Part shown: in pieces, positions 18,888-26,789 of the stretch | Position numbering within the stretch: position 1 is the first letter of the stretch | How the letters are laid out: every line of letters starts with the position of its first letter | NCBI GenBank assembly: GCA_902362965.1 | Contig: CABIYQ010000006.1 | Span: forward strand, 124,001 to 188,000 | DNA: 64,000 nucleotides | Origin: Oscillospiraceae bacterium | Lineage (GTDB): Bacteria > Bacillota > Clostridia > Oscillospirales > Ruminococcaceae | Direction of reading: 5' to 3' | Notes under the pieces: model-generated | Seen by the model: only the letters and a program-made list of their open reading frames with translations | Told to the model about the DNA's origin: nothing | Databases searched by the model: none | Translations under genes and position numbers: made by a program

Positions 18888-19751
18888 ATGCAGCAGGGTA
18901 TTATAGTAAAATCAATCGGAGGGCTCTATTTTACAGAGTCCTCCGACACCGTATATGAATGTAAGGCAAGGGGAGTTTTCAGAAATAAGGGAATCATTCC
19001 ATGTGTGGGGGACATTGCTGAATTTGAAAACGGAGTAATAACTCGAATACTTCCCAGAAAAAATCATATTATAAGACCGCCTCTTGCTAATCTTGATCAG
19101 CTTATTTTTGTTACTTCTGTAACGCAGCCAGCGCCGAATCTGCTGATACTGGATAAATTTATTGCAGTTGCTGAGTATCAGAATATTGAACCTGTTATAG
19201 TACTGACAAAGATTGATCTTGAAAGCTGTGATAATATATTCGATATATATCAAAGAGCGGGAATACAGGTTTATGTAATCGATTATGAAAACGATGATCC
19301 GGCAGAACAGATAAGACAGCTTTTAAGGGACAAAATCAGCGCCTTTACAGGAAACAGCGGCGCAGGAAAATCAACGCTGCTCAATGAAGTGTGCGGAGAT
19401 TTTAATATTCCTACGGGAGAAATAAGTCAGAAACTAGGAAGAGGAAAACATACTACCCGTCATGCGGAGCTTTATAAGCTGCCATGGGGCGGATATATTG
19501 CAGACACTCCGGGATTTTCAACCTTTGAAACAAATAAGTATAACATTATTAAAAAGGAAGAACTTGCCGGATGCTTCAGAGAATTTGCAGAATATGACGG
19601 AAAGTGTAAATTTCGAGACTGTTCTCATACAAAAGAAAATGGTTGTCGTATAATCGAAGCAGTAAGTAGGGGAGAGATACCCGAGAGCCGCCATGAAAGT
19701 TATTGCCGTATGTTTGAAGAAGCTAAACAAATTAAGGAATGGGAGCTGTAG
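18888..19751 (+). CDS. rsgA: Ribosome small-subunit GTPase RsgA
   Basis: A 287-residue circularly permuted GTPase for late 30S maturation. It has an N-terminal OB-fold, then G4 LTKIDLES, G1 GNSGAGKST (about residue 158), G3 DTPGF, and a C-terminal zinc knuckle with Cys-Asp-Cys-His spacing (CKFRDCSHTKENGC, about 244-257). The track frame opens earlier at 18807, inside prkC, but the ATG at 18888 gives the family N-terminus and follows the prkC stop by one base, with GAGG 7 bases upstream. Confidence 0.95.
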   Translation: MQQGIIVKSIGGLYFTESSDTVYECKARGVFRNKGIIPCVGDIAEFENGVITRILPRKNHIIRPPLANLDQLIFVTSVTQPAPNLLILDKFIAVAEYQNIEPVIVLTKIDLESCDNIFDIYQRAGIQVYVIDYENDDPAEQIRQLLRDKISAFTGNSGAGKSTLLNEVCGDFNIPTGEISQKLGRGKHTTRHAELYKLPWGGYIADTPGFSTFETNKYNIIKKEELAGCFREFAEYDGKCKFRDCSHTKENGCRIIEAVSRGEIPESRHESYCRMFEEAKQIKEWEL

Positions 19752-19754
19752 TAA

Positions 19755-20396
19755 TTGGGACAATATAAGAAATGCTATATTTTTGCAGGTTCGCCTGAAG
19801 CAAAATGTTCCGGAGTTGAATTTGACAGCAGCAGATATGTGATTTGTGCTGACGGAGGATATATACTGGCTAAGAAAATGGGGATTGAACCGGACGTAAT
19901 AATCGGTGATTTTGACACCTATAAATCCAGACTTCCTGAAAATTGTGAAATCATAAGGCATCCGGAGGAAAAAGACGATACCGATACAATGCTTGCGGTA
20001 AAGCTTGCGTTGAACAGAGGATTTAAGCATATTGTGATCTGCGGTGCAATAGGAGGCAGACTTGACCATACCATGGCAAATATTCAGACCCTCCGATATA
20101 TTTTAAAACACGGCGCATACGGCGAGCTTGCCGGAGATGGCAGTTATGTTACAATGCAGGGACCGGGTGTAAAAGTATACAGTCGTATGAGCGGATATTA
20201 TTTTTCTATGTTTTCATACACTGAAGAGTGCACTGGAATAACAGCTACAGGATTTAAATACCCTTTGAAAAATGCGGTACTCAAAAGCAGTTTTCCACTT
20301 GGTATAAGCAATAAGGTTACGGGTAAATCCGGTATTGTTTCACTGGAAAAAGGAGTTTTACTGATAATTTTTTCAAAAGATATGAACCAAAACTGA
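19755..20396 (+). CDS. thiN: Thiamine pyrophosphokinase
   Basis: A 213-residue enzyme converting thiamine and ATP to thiamine diphosphate. The motifs CADGGY, VIIGDFDTY, EKDDTDTMLA and IGGRLDHTMANI are visible. The start is TTG, 3 bases after the rsgA stop. The usual rpe gene found between rsgA and thiN in Bacillus is absent here. The spoVM gene follows, as in Bacillus. Confidence 0.93.
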   Translation: MGQYKKCYIFAGSPEAKCSGVEFDSSRYVICADGGYILAKKMGIEPDVIIGDFDTYKSRLPENCEIIRHPEEKDDTDTMLAVKLALNRGFKHIVICGAIGGRLDHTMANIQTLRYILKHGAYGELAGDGSYVTMQGPGVKVYSRMSGYYFSMFSYTEECTGITATGFKYPLKNAVLKSSFPLGISNKVTGKSGIVSLEKGVLLIIFSKDMNQN

Positions 20397-20441
20397 AATT
20401 AAGAATATAATGGAATATAAACTTGATTTGGAGGGAACGCA

Positions 20442-20531
20442 ATGAAAATAGTAGTTATTAAAAGTCCGAAAATTTTATCAGGTATACTTAGAGTTATTTT
20501 TAAAATTAAAAAAGAAGAACCAACAGAGTAG
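20442..20531 (+). CDS. spoVM: Stage V sporulation protein SpoVM (29 residues)
   Basis: A 29-codon gene, MKIVVIKSPKILSGILRVIF followed by a basic/acidic tail. B. subtilis SpoVM is a 26-residue amphipathic helix starting MKFYTIKLPKFLGGIVRA; the pattern K-x-P-K-x-L-x-G-I-x-R is shared, including the functionally important Pro9. SpoVM marks the curved forespore membrane and anchors SpoIVA to start coat assembly. A strong GGAGGG sits 7 bases before the ATG. Its position directly after thiN repeats the B. subtilis order prpC-prkC-rsgA-rpe-thiN-spoVM. A hairpin follows immediately. Confidence 0.9.
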   Translation: MKIVVIKSPKILSGILRVIFKIKKEEPTE

Positions 20532-20545
20532 TTTAAAAAAAATTT

Positions 20546-20577
20546 AAAGGGCTTTTTCAATTTTGAAAAAGTCCTTT
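20546..20577 (+). terminator. Hairpin terminator after spoVM
   Basis: AAAGG-GCTTTTTCAA pairs with TTGAAAAAGT-CCTTT around a 2-base loop, with an A-rich upstream arm. The T-run is carried inside the stem rather than after it, so termination strength is uncertain. Confidence 0.65.
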
Positions 20578-20659
20578 AGTCTGCGTTTAAACCAAGTTTG
20601 AAAGCTTCTGGTTTCTCAAATACATATACGAAATTTGAATAAATAAAACAAAAATAATT

Positions 20660-20688
20660 GCATAATCTCCATATAAATACAAATACTA
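20660..20688 (+). promoter_or_regulatory. Possible forespore sigmaG/sigmaF-like promoter before spoVT
   Basis: GCATA at 20660-20664, 17-base spacer, AATACTA at 20682-20688. This is one base from the GYATR-N17/18-CATNNTA type pattern. B. subtilis spoVT is read by sigmaG. No good TTGACA/TATAAT pair is seen here. AT-rich DNA makes chance matches likely. Confidence 0.35.
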
Positions 20689-20723
20689 GTTTTACCAAAT
20701 TAAAAATTAAGGAGATTTTAAAT

Positions 20724-21263
20724 ATGAAAGCAACAGGTATTGTAAGACGCATTGACGATCTTGGAAGAGTAGTTATTCCTAAAGAAATCAGACGTACTAT
20801 GAGAATACGCGAGGGCGATCCTCTGGAAATATACACAAGCAATGACGGTGAAGTTATATTTAAAAAATATTCTGCTATTAGTGAAATGAGTGAAAATGCA
20901 GCTCAGGTTGCAGATATTATGTGTAAGCTGGCAGCATGTCCGGTTGTAATTTTTGACAGGGATCATGTTGTAGCCGTTTCGGGCGTATCCAAGAAGGAAT
21001 TTAATGAGCGACGTGTTTCGGCGGAACTGGAGGATCTTATGGAGTATCGCAGAAGTCATTTTGCTGACAGTACTGGAAGCTCAAAATTTGCACCTGCTGA
21101 AGGCGTTGACAAGTATGCTATGGCATGTATGCCTATTTTGAGCTCCGGCGATGTGACTGGTGCGGTAGCTTTTATGGAATCTGAAAAGTCGACTGTAGTT
21201 TCTGAATTACAGAAAGGCCTGATCAGTGCTGCATCACAATTTCTTGGAAAGCAAATTGAATAA
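20724..21263 (+). CDS. spoVT: Stage V sporulation regulator SpoVT (AbrB family)
   Basis: A 179-residue protein. The N-terminal AbrB swapped-hairpin DNA-binding domain is MKATGIVRRIDDLGRVVIPK plus the following residues to about 50. It is followed by a GAF-like domain (about 55-178), the two-domain architecture specific to SpoVT. In Bacillus it is made in the forespore and adjusts sigmaG genes and germination. AAGGAGA lies 8 bases upstream of the ATG at 20724; a longer frame to 20658 lacks a site. It has its own terminator. Confidence 0.92.
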   Translation: MKATGIVRRIDDLGRVVIPKEIRRTMRIREGDPLEIYTSNDGEVIFKKYSAISEMSENAAQVADIMCKLAACPVVIFDRDHVVAVSGVSKKEFNERRVSAELEDLMEYRRSHFADSTGSSKFAPAEGVDKYAMACMPILSSGDVTGAVAFMESEKSTVVSELQKGLISAASQFLGKQIE

Positions 21264-21291
21264 TAATTTTACGTGTTATATTATTAAAAAT

Positions 21292-21325
21292 AGCCTTGGG
21301 TTAAATTTTATCCGAGGCTGTTTTT
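21292..21325 (+). terminator. Rho-independent terminator after spoVT
   Basis: AGCCTTGG pairs with CCGAGGCT (one G-T pair), with a 12-base AT-rich loop, followed by TGTTTTTG. Confidence 0.85.
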
Positions 21326-21365
21326 GTTGATTATTAATAAAAAATATAAGATTTTATTGTGGGAC

Positions 21366-21411
21366 TTGACAATCAAAATATAAATTGCTATAATAGTTAG
21401 TAAGCTTACTA
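21366..21411 (+). promoter_or_regulatory. Promoter and palindromic operator of the marR-ABC exporter operon
   Basis: TTGACA at 21366-21371 and TATAAT at 21389-21394 with 17-base spacing. Directly downstream is the exact palindrome TAGTAAGCTTACTA (21398-21411), overlapping the expected start point. A related TTAGCAAGCT follows to about 21421. This placement fits autorepression by the MarR protein encoded next. Confidence 0.8.
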
Positions 21412-21455
21412 TTAGCAAGCTAACAAAAATACAGGAGGTCGGCGGCGATGATGTT

Positions 21456-21890
21456 TTGAGTAGAAATCAAGAAATGTTTATGGAATTGATATCACTTAAT
21501 AATTTACTGAAACGTCATATGGATTCTTCTACCAGTAAGAAATATTTTGACAATCTAACCGGAACAAACGGATGGGTTATCGGGTATATCTGGCGTAATA
21601 GAGATCATGACGTATTTCAGCGTGATATTGAGAAGGAATTTTCAATCAGACGCTCGACAGCTTCAAAGGTTCTGAAGCTGATGGAAGGAAAGAAATTTAT
21701 AAAGAGAGAAAGCGTTGAATATGACGCAAGATTAAAAAAACTTGTTTTGACGTCAAAAAGTCTGGAAATTCAAAAAATGATAGACGAGGATTTTAAAAAT
21801 ATGTGCGATAAAGCGTTTGCTAATCTCACAGATGAGGAAATTGAAAGTTTTTTAGGGGTTATATTGAAAATCAAACATAACTTTGATTAA
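21456..21890 (+). CDS. MarR family transcriptional regulator
   Basis: A 144-residue winged-helix protein. The DNA-binding part includes RDIEKEFSIRRSTASKVLKLME (helix-turn-helix) and the wing ESVEYDARLKKLVLT, with C-terminal helices for dimer formation. It probably represses itself and the two ABC half-transporters downstream. The TTG start at 21456 overlaps the stop of a 3-codon frame (ATGATGTTTTGA, 21448-21459) that has the good AGGAGG site, so translation may be coupled. An alternative ATG lies at 21471. The ABC genes follow 91 bases later. Confidence 0.9.
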   Translation: MSRNQEMFMELISLNNLLKRHMDSSTSKKYFDNLTGTNGWVIGYIWRNRDHDVFQRDIEKEFSIRRSTASKVLKLMEGKKFIKRESVEYDARLKKLVLTSKSLEIQKMIDEDFKNMCDKAFANLTDEEIESFLGVILKIKHNFD

Positions 21891-21981
21891 TAAGAAATTG
21901 TTCACTAAAATTCAGTTAAGTATGCATTGTAATTTAAAACTTATATGAACAAATTCTAAAAAAGAAAAGGAGAATGATATA

Positions 21982-23751
21982 ATGCTTAAAGTATTCAAGT
22001 ATTTGCAAAAGAAAGAATGGCTTATGATTTTGGGCAGTCTTATTTTTGTAATCGGTCAGGTTTGGCTAGATCTCAGACTTCCGGATTATATGTCAGATAT
22101 TACAACTTTTGTAATTACAGACGGCAGCAAAATGTCCGATATACTGAAATCGGGAGCTAAAATGCTTGCATGTGCACTGGGAAGTGTAGCTCTTTCATTT
22201 GCCGTAGGATTTTTTGCAGCTAAAATTGCTGCCGGAGTTTCAAAAAGACTGCGCTCAATGATGTTTTCAAAGGTAGCGTCGTTTTCAATGGAGGAAATAA
22301 ACAGCTTTTCAACATCAAGTCTCATTACAAGATCAACAAATGATATAACGCAGGTTCAGATGGCAATAGCCATGGGATTGCAGGTTATTATTAAGGCTCC
22401 GATTCTGGCAGTATGGGCGATATTAAAAATATTAGGAAAAAGCTGGCAATGGACTGTTGTCACAGGCGGAGCTGTTGTTGTTTTAATGTGTATAGTTTTG
22501 GTGGCTGTTATCTTTGCATTGCCGAAATTTAAGATAATTCAGTCGCTTACTGATGATTTGAACCGTGTGACACGTGAAAATCTTACAGGTATAAGAGTTG
22601 TAAGAGCGTATAATGCTGAAGAATATCAGTCGGCAAAGTTTGAAAAGGAAAATAACAAGCTGACTTCAACACATCTTTTTACATCAAGAATTATGGCTAT
22701 TATGATGCCTGGAATAAATATGATTATGAGCGGACTTTCTCTGGCGATTTACTGGGTTGGAGCTTATCTTATAAACGATGCTATGAATCCGGAGGATAAG
22801 GTTGGACTGTTTGCTGATATGACAGTATTTACTTCTTACGCAATGCAGGTTGTATCGGCTTTTATGATGCTTGTTATGATATTTATTATACTGCCAAGAG
22901 CTATTGTGTCGGCAAGAAGAATCAATGAAGTACTTAGTACAAATCCAAAAATCTTAAACGGAACAGTAACAGAAACAGCTGAATCTGATAAGGGAACAAT
23001 TGAATTTAAAAATGTCAGCTTTAAATATCCGGACGCTTCCGATTACGTACTCAGAGATATAAGTTTCAAGGCTGAAAAAGGTAAAACAATTGCATTTATA
23101 GGTGCTACAGGCAGCGGTAAAAGTACTCTTATTAATCTGATACCACGTTTTTATGACGCAACAGACGGCAATGTGTTGGTTGACGGAGTAAATGTTAAAG
23201 AATATGATATTGAATCACTTAACAACAAGCTGGGATATGTGCCTCAGAAGGCTGTAATGTTCAGCGGAACGGTCAGCAGCAATGTAGCTTACGGTAATAA
23301 CGGAAGAGATAATTACAGCGCAGACGATATAAAACAGGCGATAAAGATAGCGCAGGGTACAGAATTTGTTGAAAAGATGGAAAATCAGTATGAAGGAGCA
23401 ATTGCTCAGGGAGGCAGCAATATTTCAGGCGGACAGAAACAAAGACTTGCTATTGCCCGTGCAGTATGCAGAAAGCCGGAGATATATATTTTTGACGACT
23501 CTTTTTCTGCTCTTGATTACAAAACAGACCGTGTTCTAAGATCTGAACTGAAGAAAGAAACTGCCGGTACAACAACGCTTATAGTTGCTCAGAGAATCGG
23601 TACGATTAAGGACGCAGATTGTATAATCGTACTGGATAAAGGAAACATGGTCGGCAAAGGTACGCACAGTGAGCTTATGAAAAACTGTGAAGTATATCAG
23701 CAGATTGCCTTATCACAGCTTTCAAAGGAGGAACTGGGAAATGATGAATAA
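21982..23751 (+). CDS. Heterodimeric multidrug-type ABC exporter, subunit 1 (degenerate site)
   Basis: A 589-residue half-transporter. Six membrane helices occupy about 1-300, then an ATPase domain with Walker A GATGSGKST (about 375), signature ISGGQKQR and Walker B IYIFDDSFSALD. The catalytic Glu after Walker B is Asp here, typical of the non-consensus partner in BmrC/LmrC-type heterodimers. AAAGGAG lies 8 bases before the ATG. It overlaps the partner gene by 11 bases. MarR context suggests export of a drug or toxic compound. Confidence 0.94.
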   Translation: MLKVFKYLQKKEWLMILGSLIFVIGQVWLDLRLPDYMSDITTFVITDGSKMSDILKSGAKMLACALGSVALSFAVGFFAAKIAAGVSKRLRSMMFSKVASFSMEEINSFSTSSLITRSTNDITQVQMAIAMGLQVIIKAPILAVWAILKILGKSWQWTVVTGGAVVVLMCIVLVAVIFALPKFKIIQSLTDDLNRVTRENLTGIRVVRAYNAEEYQSAKFEKENNKLTSTHLFTSRIMAIMMPGINMIMSGLSLAIYWVGAYLINDAMNPEDKVGLFADMTVFTSYAMQVVSAFMMLVMIFIILPRAIVSARRINEVLSTNPKILNGTVTETAESDKGTIEFKNVSFKYPDASDYVLRDISFKAEKGKTIAFIGATGSGKSTLINLIPRFYDATDGNVLVDGVNVKEYDIESLNNKLGYVPQKAVMFSGTVSSNVAYGNNGRDNYSADDIKQAIKIAQGTEFVEKMENQYEGAIAQGGSNISGGQKQRLAIARAVCRKPEIYIFDDSFSALDYKTDRVLRSELKKETAGTTTLIVAQRIGTIKDADCIIVLDKGNMVGKGTHSELMKNCEVYQQIALSQLSKEELGNDE

Positions 23752-25531
23752 AAGCAGGGGACCTGCCGGCGCAGGTGAAATGCCGAAAGATTTAAAAAAG
23801 TCGCTGGGACAGCTTGCATCTTACTGTAAGTCATATTTTCCGGCAATTATAGTTGCAGTTTTGCTTGCAATTACAGCGTCTGTTTTTTCACTTATAGGAC
23901 CTAATAAACTTCAGGATATAACAGATCTTATAAAAGACGGATTAGTTACCGGAATTGATATTAAGGCAGTTGAAGATATAGCGTTTTTCTTAGTAGTACT
24001 TTATGCTCTCGGTTTTATATTTAATTATATCCAGGGATTTATCATGGCGACGGTAACTCAGAAAGTAAGCAAAAGTCTGAGAACAGGAATATCTAATAAA
24101 ATTAACAGCGTTCCGCTTAACTATTACAATAAAACAAGTATAGGCGATGTACTTAGCCGTGTTACCAACGATGTTGATATGATAGGTCAGACAATGAACC
24201 AAAGCGTGGGGACTCTTGTTTCTGCTGTTACTATGTTTATCGGCTCTCTTATTATGATGCTGGTAACAAACTGGATTATGGCGATTACTGCTGTTCTTGC
24301 AACTGCTATAGGCTTTGTTTTAATGATGTTGATAATGTCAAGATCTCAGAAGTATTTTATTAGACAGCAGTCGGAACTGGGTAAGATTAACGGTCATATT
24401 GAAGAAATTTATTCCGGTCACAATGTTGTAAAAGTATATAACGGAGTTGAAAAGGCAGAAGAAAAATTTGAAAGTATAAATGACCGTCTTTATGACAGCG
24501 CTTGGAAATCTCAGTTTATGTCTGGACTGATGATGCCTTTGATGAACTTTATAGGTAATTTTGGTTATGTTTGCGTATGTATTGTAGGTGCGGCGCTTTT
24601 TATGCACGATCATATTACTTTCGGCGTAATAGTTGCATTTATGATTTATATCAGACTTTTCACTAATCCTCTTTCACAGATCGCTCAGGCTGCAACTTCT
24701 TTACAGTCAACTGCCGCAGCCGCAGAAAGAGTGTTTGAATTTCTTAATGAAGAAGAAATGGAAGATGAAAGTCATAAGTCTGCAAAACTAGAAACAGCTA
24801 AGGGTGATGTTGAATTTAGAAATGTTAAATTTGGTTATGATCCTAATAAAATAATTATTCATAATTTTTCTGCTCATGCAAAGGCAGGACAAAAAATTGC
24901 AATTGTCGGTCCTACAGGCGCAGGCAAAACAACAATGGTAAATCTGCTTATGAGATTCTATGAACTGAATTCAGGTGAGATTTTAATTGACGGAGTACCG
25001 ATAAATAAGATGACACGTCAGAATGTTCATGATTTGTTCTGCATGGTTTTACAGGATACATGGCTGTTTGAGGGTACTATAAAAGAAAATATTGTATACA
25101 GTAAAGAAGGAGTAACCGACGAGGAAATAGTACGCGCATGCGAAGCGGTAGGAATAGATCATTTTATAAGAACATTGCCTCAGGGATATGATACAATATT
25201 AAATGATAAGGCAAATCTTTCTGCAGGACAAAAACAGCTTATAACCATTGCCAGAGCAATGATTGAAAATGCTCCTCTGCTGATACTTGACGAAGCAACA
25301 AGCTCGGTTGATACAAGAACGGAAATACAAATTCAGGAAGCTATGGATAAGCTTACAGAAGGCAAAACATCATTTGTAATTGCGCACAGACTTTCCACGA
25401 TTAAAAATGCCGATCTTATTCTTGTAATGAAAGACGGCGATATAATTGAGAGCGGCAATCACAATGAGCTTCTTGAAAAGGGCGGTTTTTATGCAGAGCT
25501 TTATAACAGTCAGTTTGAAAAGGCTTCGTAA
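23741..25531 (+). CDS. Heterodimeric multidrug-type ABC exporter, subunit 2 (catalytic site)
   Basis: A 596-residue half-transporter with a Gly/Pro-rich N-terminus, six membrane helices (about 30-320) and an ATPase domain: Walker A GPTGAGKTT, signature LSAGQKQL, Walker B LLILDEATSSVD with canonical Glu, and switch His in VIAHRLS. Paired with subunit 1 it makes one full and one degenerate ATP site. The ATG at 23741 has AAAGGAGG 9 bases upstream, so the longer frame from 23687 is rejected. The cytidylate-kinase-like gene follows 14 bases after. Confidence 0.95.
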   Translation: MMNKSRGPAGAGEMPKDLKKSLGQLASYCKSYFPAIIVAVLLAITASVFSLIGPNKLQDITDLIKDGLVTGIDIKAVEDIAFFLVVLYALGFIFNYIQGFIMATVTQKVSKSLRTGISNKINSVPLNYYNKTSIGDVLSRVTNDVDMIGQTMNQSVGTLVSAVTMFIGSLIMMLVTNWIMAITAVLATAIGFVLMMLIMSRSQKYFIRQQSELGKINGHIEEIYSGHNVVKVYNGVEKAEEKFESINDRLYDSAWKSQFMSGLMMPLMNFIGNFGYVCVCIVGAALFMHDHITFGVIVAFMIYIRLFTNPLSQIAQAATSLQSTAAAAERVFEFLNEEEMEDESHKSAKLETAKGDVEFRNVKFGYDPNKIIIHNFSAHAKAGQKIAIVGPTGAGKTTMVNLLMRFYELNSGEILIDGVPINKMTRQNVHDLFCMVLQDTWLFEGTIKENIVYSKEGVTDEEIVRACEAVGIDHFIRTLPQGYDTILNDKANLSAGQKQLITIARAMIENAPLLILDEATSSVDTRTEIQIQEAMDKLTEGKTSFVIAHRLSTIKNADLILVMKDGDIIESGNHNELLEKGGFYAELYNSQFEKAS

Positions 25532-25545
25532 GGAGGAATGCAGAC

Positions 25546-26145
25546 ATGAGGTTTAATTATATTGTTATTGAACGGGAATTTGCCAGCGGCGGAAGAGATA
25601 TAGGAAAACTTGTTGCGAATAAGCTTAATATTCCCTGTTATGGACGTGAAATCCTTGAAAAGGCTGCTGAAAGGGAAAATTTATCAGTTGAATATGTAGA
25701 AGAATTAGAAGAAGGCTCTACGGGCAGTTTTTTGTACTCGCTTTATAAAATATCCAGTATGGCAGACGGTACAATGGGAGGAGCAACAGCTGCGGAAAAA
25801 CTTAATTCAGATGAGATAAATATTATCAGAGAGCTTGCATTATGCGGTCCTACAGTATTTGTTGGAAGAAGCGCAGCCTATGCTTTAAATGATAGAAATG
25901 ATGTTTTAAAAGTATTTGTGCATGCAAATCATGATTTTAGAATTAAAAGAGCTTGTGAAGTTTACGGACTGGAAGAAGGTTCAGTAAAAAGCATTTTGAA
26001 AAAATATGATAAGAGAAGAAGTAATTATTTTAAAATGAATTGCGGAAAAGACTGGAATGAAATAAGAAATTATGATCTGATTCTGGACAGCAGTGTTTTA
26101 GGCATTGAAAAAGCGGCGGAAATAATAGCTGAATGCTGCAAATAA
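25546..26145 (+). CDS. Cytidylate kinase-like family protein
   Basis: A 199-residue protein of the Cytidylate_kin2 family. It starts with ITIEREFASGGRD-like IEREFASGGRDIGK, a modified P-loop, and has VGRSAAY and KYDKRRSNYFK near the C-terminus, the latter in the lid/Arg-rich region. The family resembles CMP kinase, but its true substrate is not settled. AAGGAGG lies 8 bases upstream, 14 bases after the ABC gene, so it is probably co-transcribed. A strong terminator follows. Confidence 0.87.
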   Translation: MRFNYIVIEREFASGGRDIGKLVANKLNIPCYGREILEKAAERENLSVEYVEELEEGSTGSFLYSLYKISSMADGTMGGATAAEKLNSDEINIIRELALCGPTVFVGRSAAYALNDRNDVLKVFVHANHDFRIKRACEVYGLEEGSVKSILKKYDKRRSNYFKMNCGKDWNEIRNYDLILDSSVLGIEKAAEIIAECCK

Positions 26146-26146
26146 A

Positions 26147-26178
26147 ACAAAAGCGGACTTTTAAGTCCGCTTTTTTGT
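26147..26178. terminator. Bidirectional intrinsic terminator
   Basis: Stem AAAAGCGGACTT / AAGTCCGCTTTT with a 2-base TT loop, flanked by A and T runs. It lies between convergent genes and can end transcription from both strands. Confidence 0.9.
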
Positions 26179-26182
26179 TCAT

Positions 26183-26305
26183 TTAATCAGTATACTGATC
26201 TATATCTATTTCCGGTAGATCCAGAGAGGAAGTTGTAATTATATCTTCCGATTCAAACAGGATAATTTCCATTTCCGGAGTTTCATATTTTTTCTTTTCT
26301 GTCAT
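26183..26305 (-). CDS. Small acidic peptide, 40 residues
   Basis: Minus-strand reading frame too short for usual gene finders. It begins MTEKKKYETPEMEIILFESE and continues with DIITTS, then an acidic Asp/Glu-rich C-terminus ending in QYTD. From memory, a pattern of the kind Y-E-x-P-E-M-E-I-x-x-F-x-x-E-D-I-I-T-T-S recurs in small uncharacterised proteins of Ruminococcus and related clostridia; this was not checked. It is predicted cytoplasmic, with no signal peptide. The ribosome site is weak (TAAAGA). It lies downstream of the yajC terminator and upstream of a bidirectional terminator. Function unknown. Confidence 0.65.
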   Translation of the reverse strand: MTEKKKYETPEMEIILFESEDIITTSSLDLPEIDIDQYTD

Positions 26306-26325
26306 AATCTTTAATGTCTTTTAAT

Positions 26326-26369
26326 AAAAAATAACCTGTTAAATTTTGGTAATTTAACAGGTTATTTTT
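26326..26369 (-). terminator. Terminator downstream of yajC
   Basis: A 19-base perfect stem (AAAAATAACCTGTTAAATT with its complement) and 6-base loop, with A and T runs at both ends; probably works in both directions. Confidence 0.88.
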
Positions 26370-26372
26370 ATT

Positions 26373-26777
26373 TTATTTATCCGATTTTTTTTCTTTTTTC
26401 TTTTGACGTGCTTCCATGATTTCATTGGCTTTTGCCGCTTTTGCTGCATTGGCTTTTTCAGTAAGGGTAATGTTTTCCTGAACAGCCCAATTTTTTATAC
26501 GAAGCTTGCTCTTATCGCCGCCGGTTTCGATTACGACCGTATCTTCGCTTTTTCTCACTACAAGACCGACAATTCCTCCGATTGTCATGATTTCATCGCC
26601 TATCTGGATGTTTTCACGCATCGCTTTGGCTTCCTTATCCTTTTTCTTTTGGGGCCTGATAAGAATAAAATAAAAGACAACGATAATCAGAACCATAGAA
26701 ATGATCATTGTAGTAAACTGACCACCGGTTGACTGGTTATTTGACATTAGCTGAACCGCACTAAGAATTTCCTGCAT
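26373..26777 (-). CDS. yajC: Preprotein translocase subunit YajC
   Basis: A 134-residue protein with one membrane helix (about 22-40) followed by IRPQKKKDKEAKAM and MRENIQIGDEIMTIGGIVG, the YajC signature. It associates with SecDF in the Sec secretion machinery. The C-terminal 35 residues are Lys/Ala-rich and charged. AGGTAAC precedes the ATG weakly. It is 12 bases downstream of the NfnB-like gene on the same strand. Confidence 0.95.
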   Translation of the reverse strand: MQEILSAVQLMSNNQSTGGQFTTMIISMVLIIVVFYFILIRPQKKKDKEAKAMRENIQIGDEIMTIGGIVGLVVRKSEDTVVIETGGDKSKLRIKNWAVQENITLTEKANAAKAAKANEIMEARQKKKEKKSDK

Positions 26778-26789
26778 TTGTTACCTCCG

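Noticed and set aside
19600..19755. Missing rpe between rsgA and thiN
   Set aside because: Considered as gene decay, but spacing is a clean 3 bases and no remnant is visible; it is more likely a lineage difference.
19518..20069. 183-residue antisense frame over rsgA/thiN
   Set aside because: Covers two firm genes on the other strand, and has no start signals.
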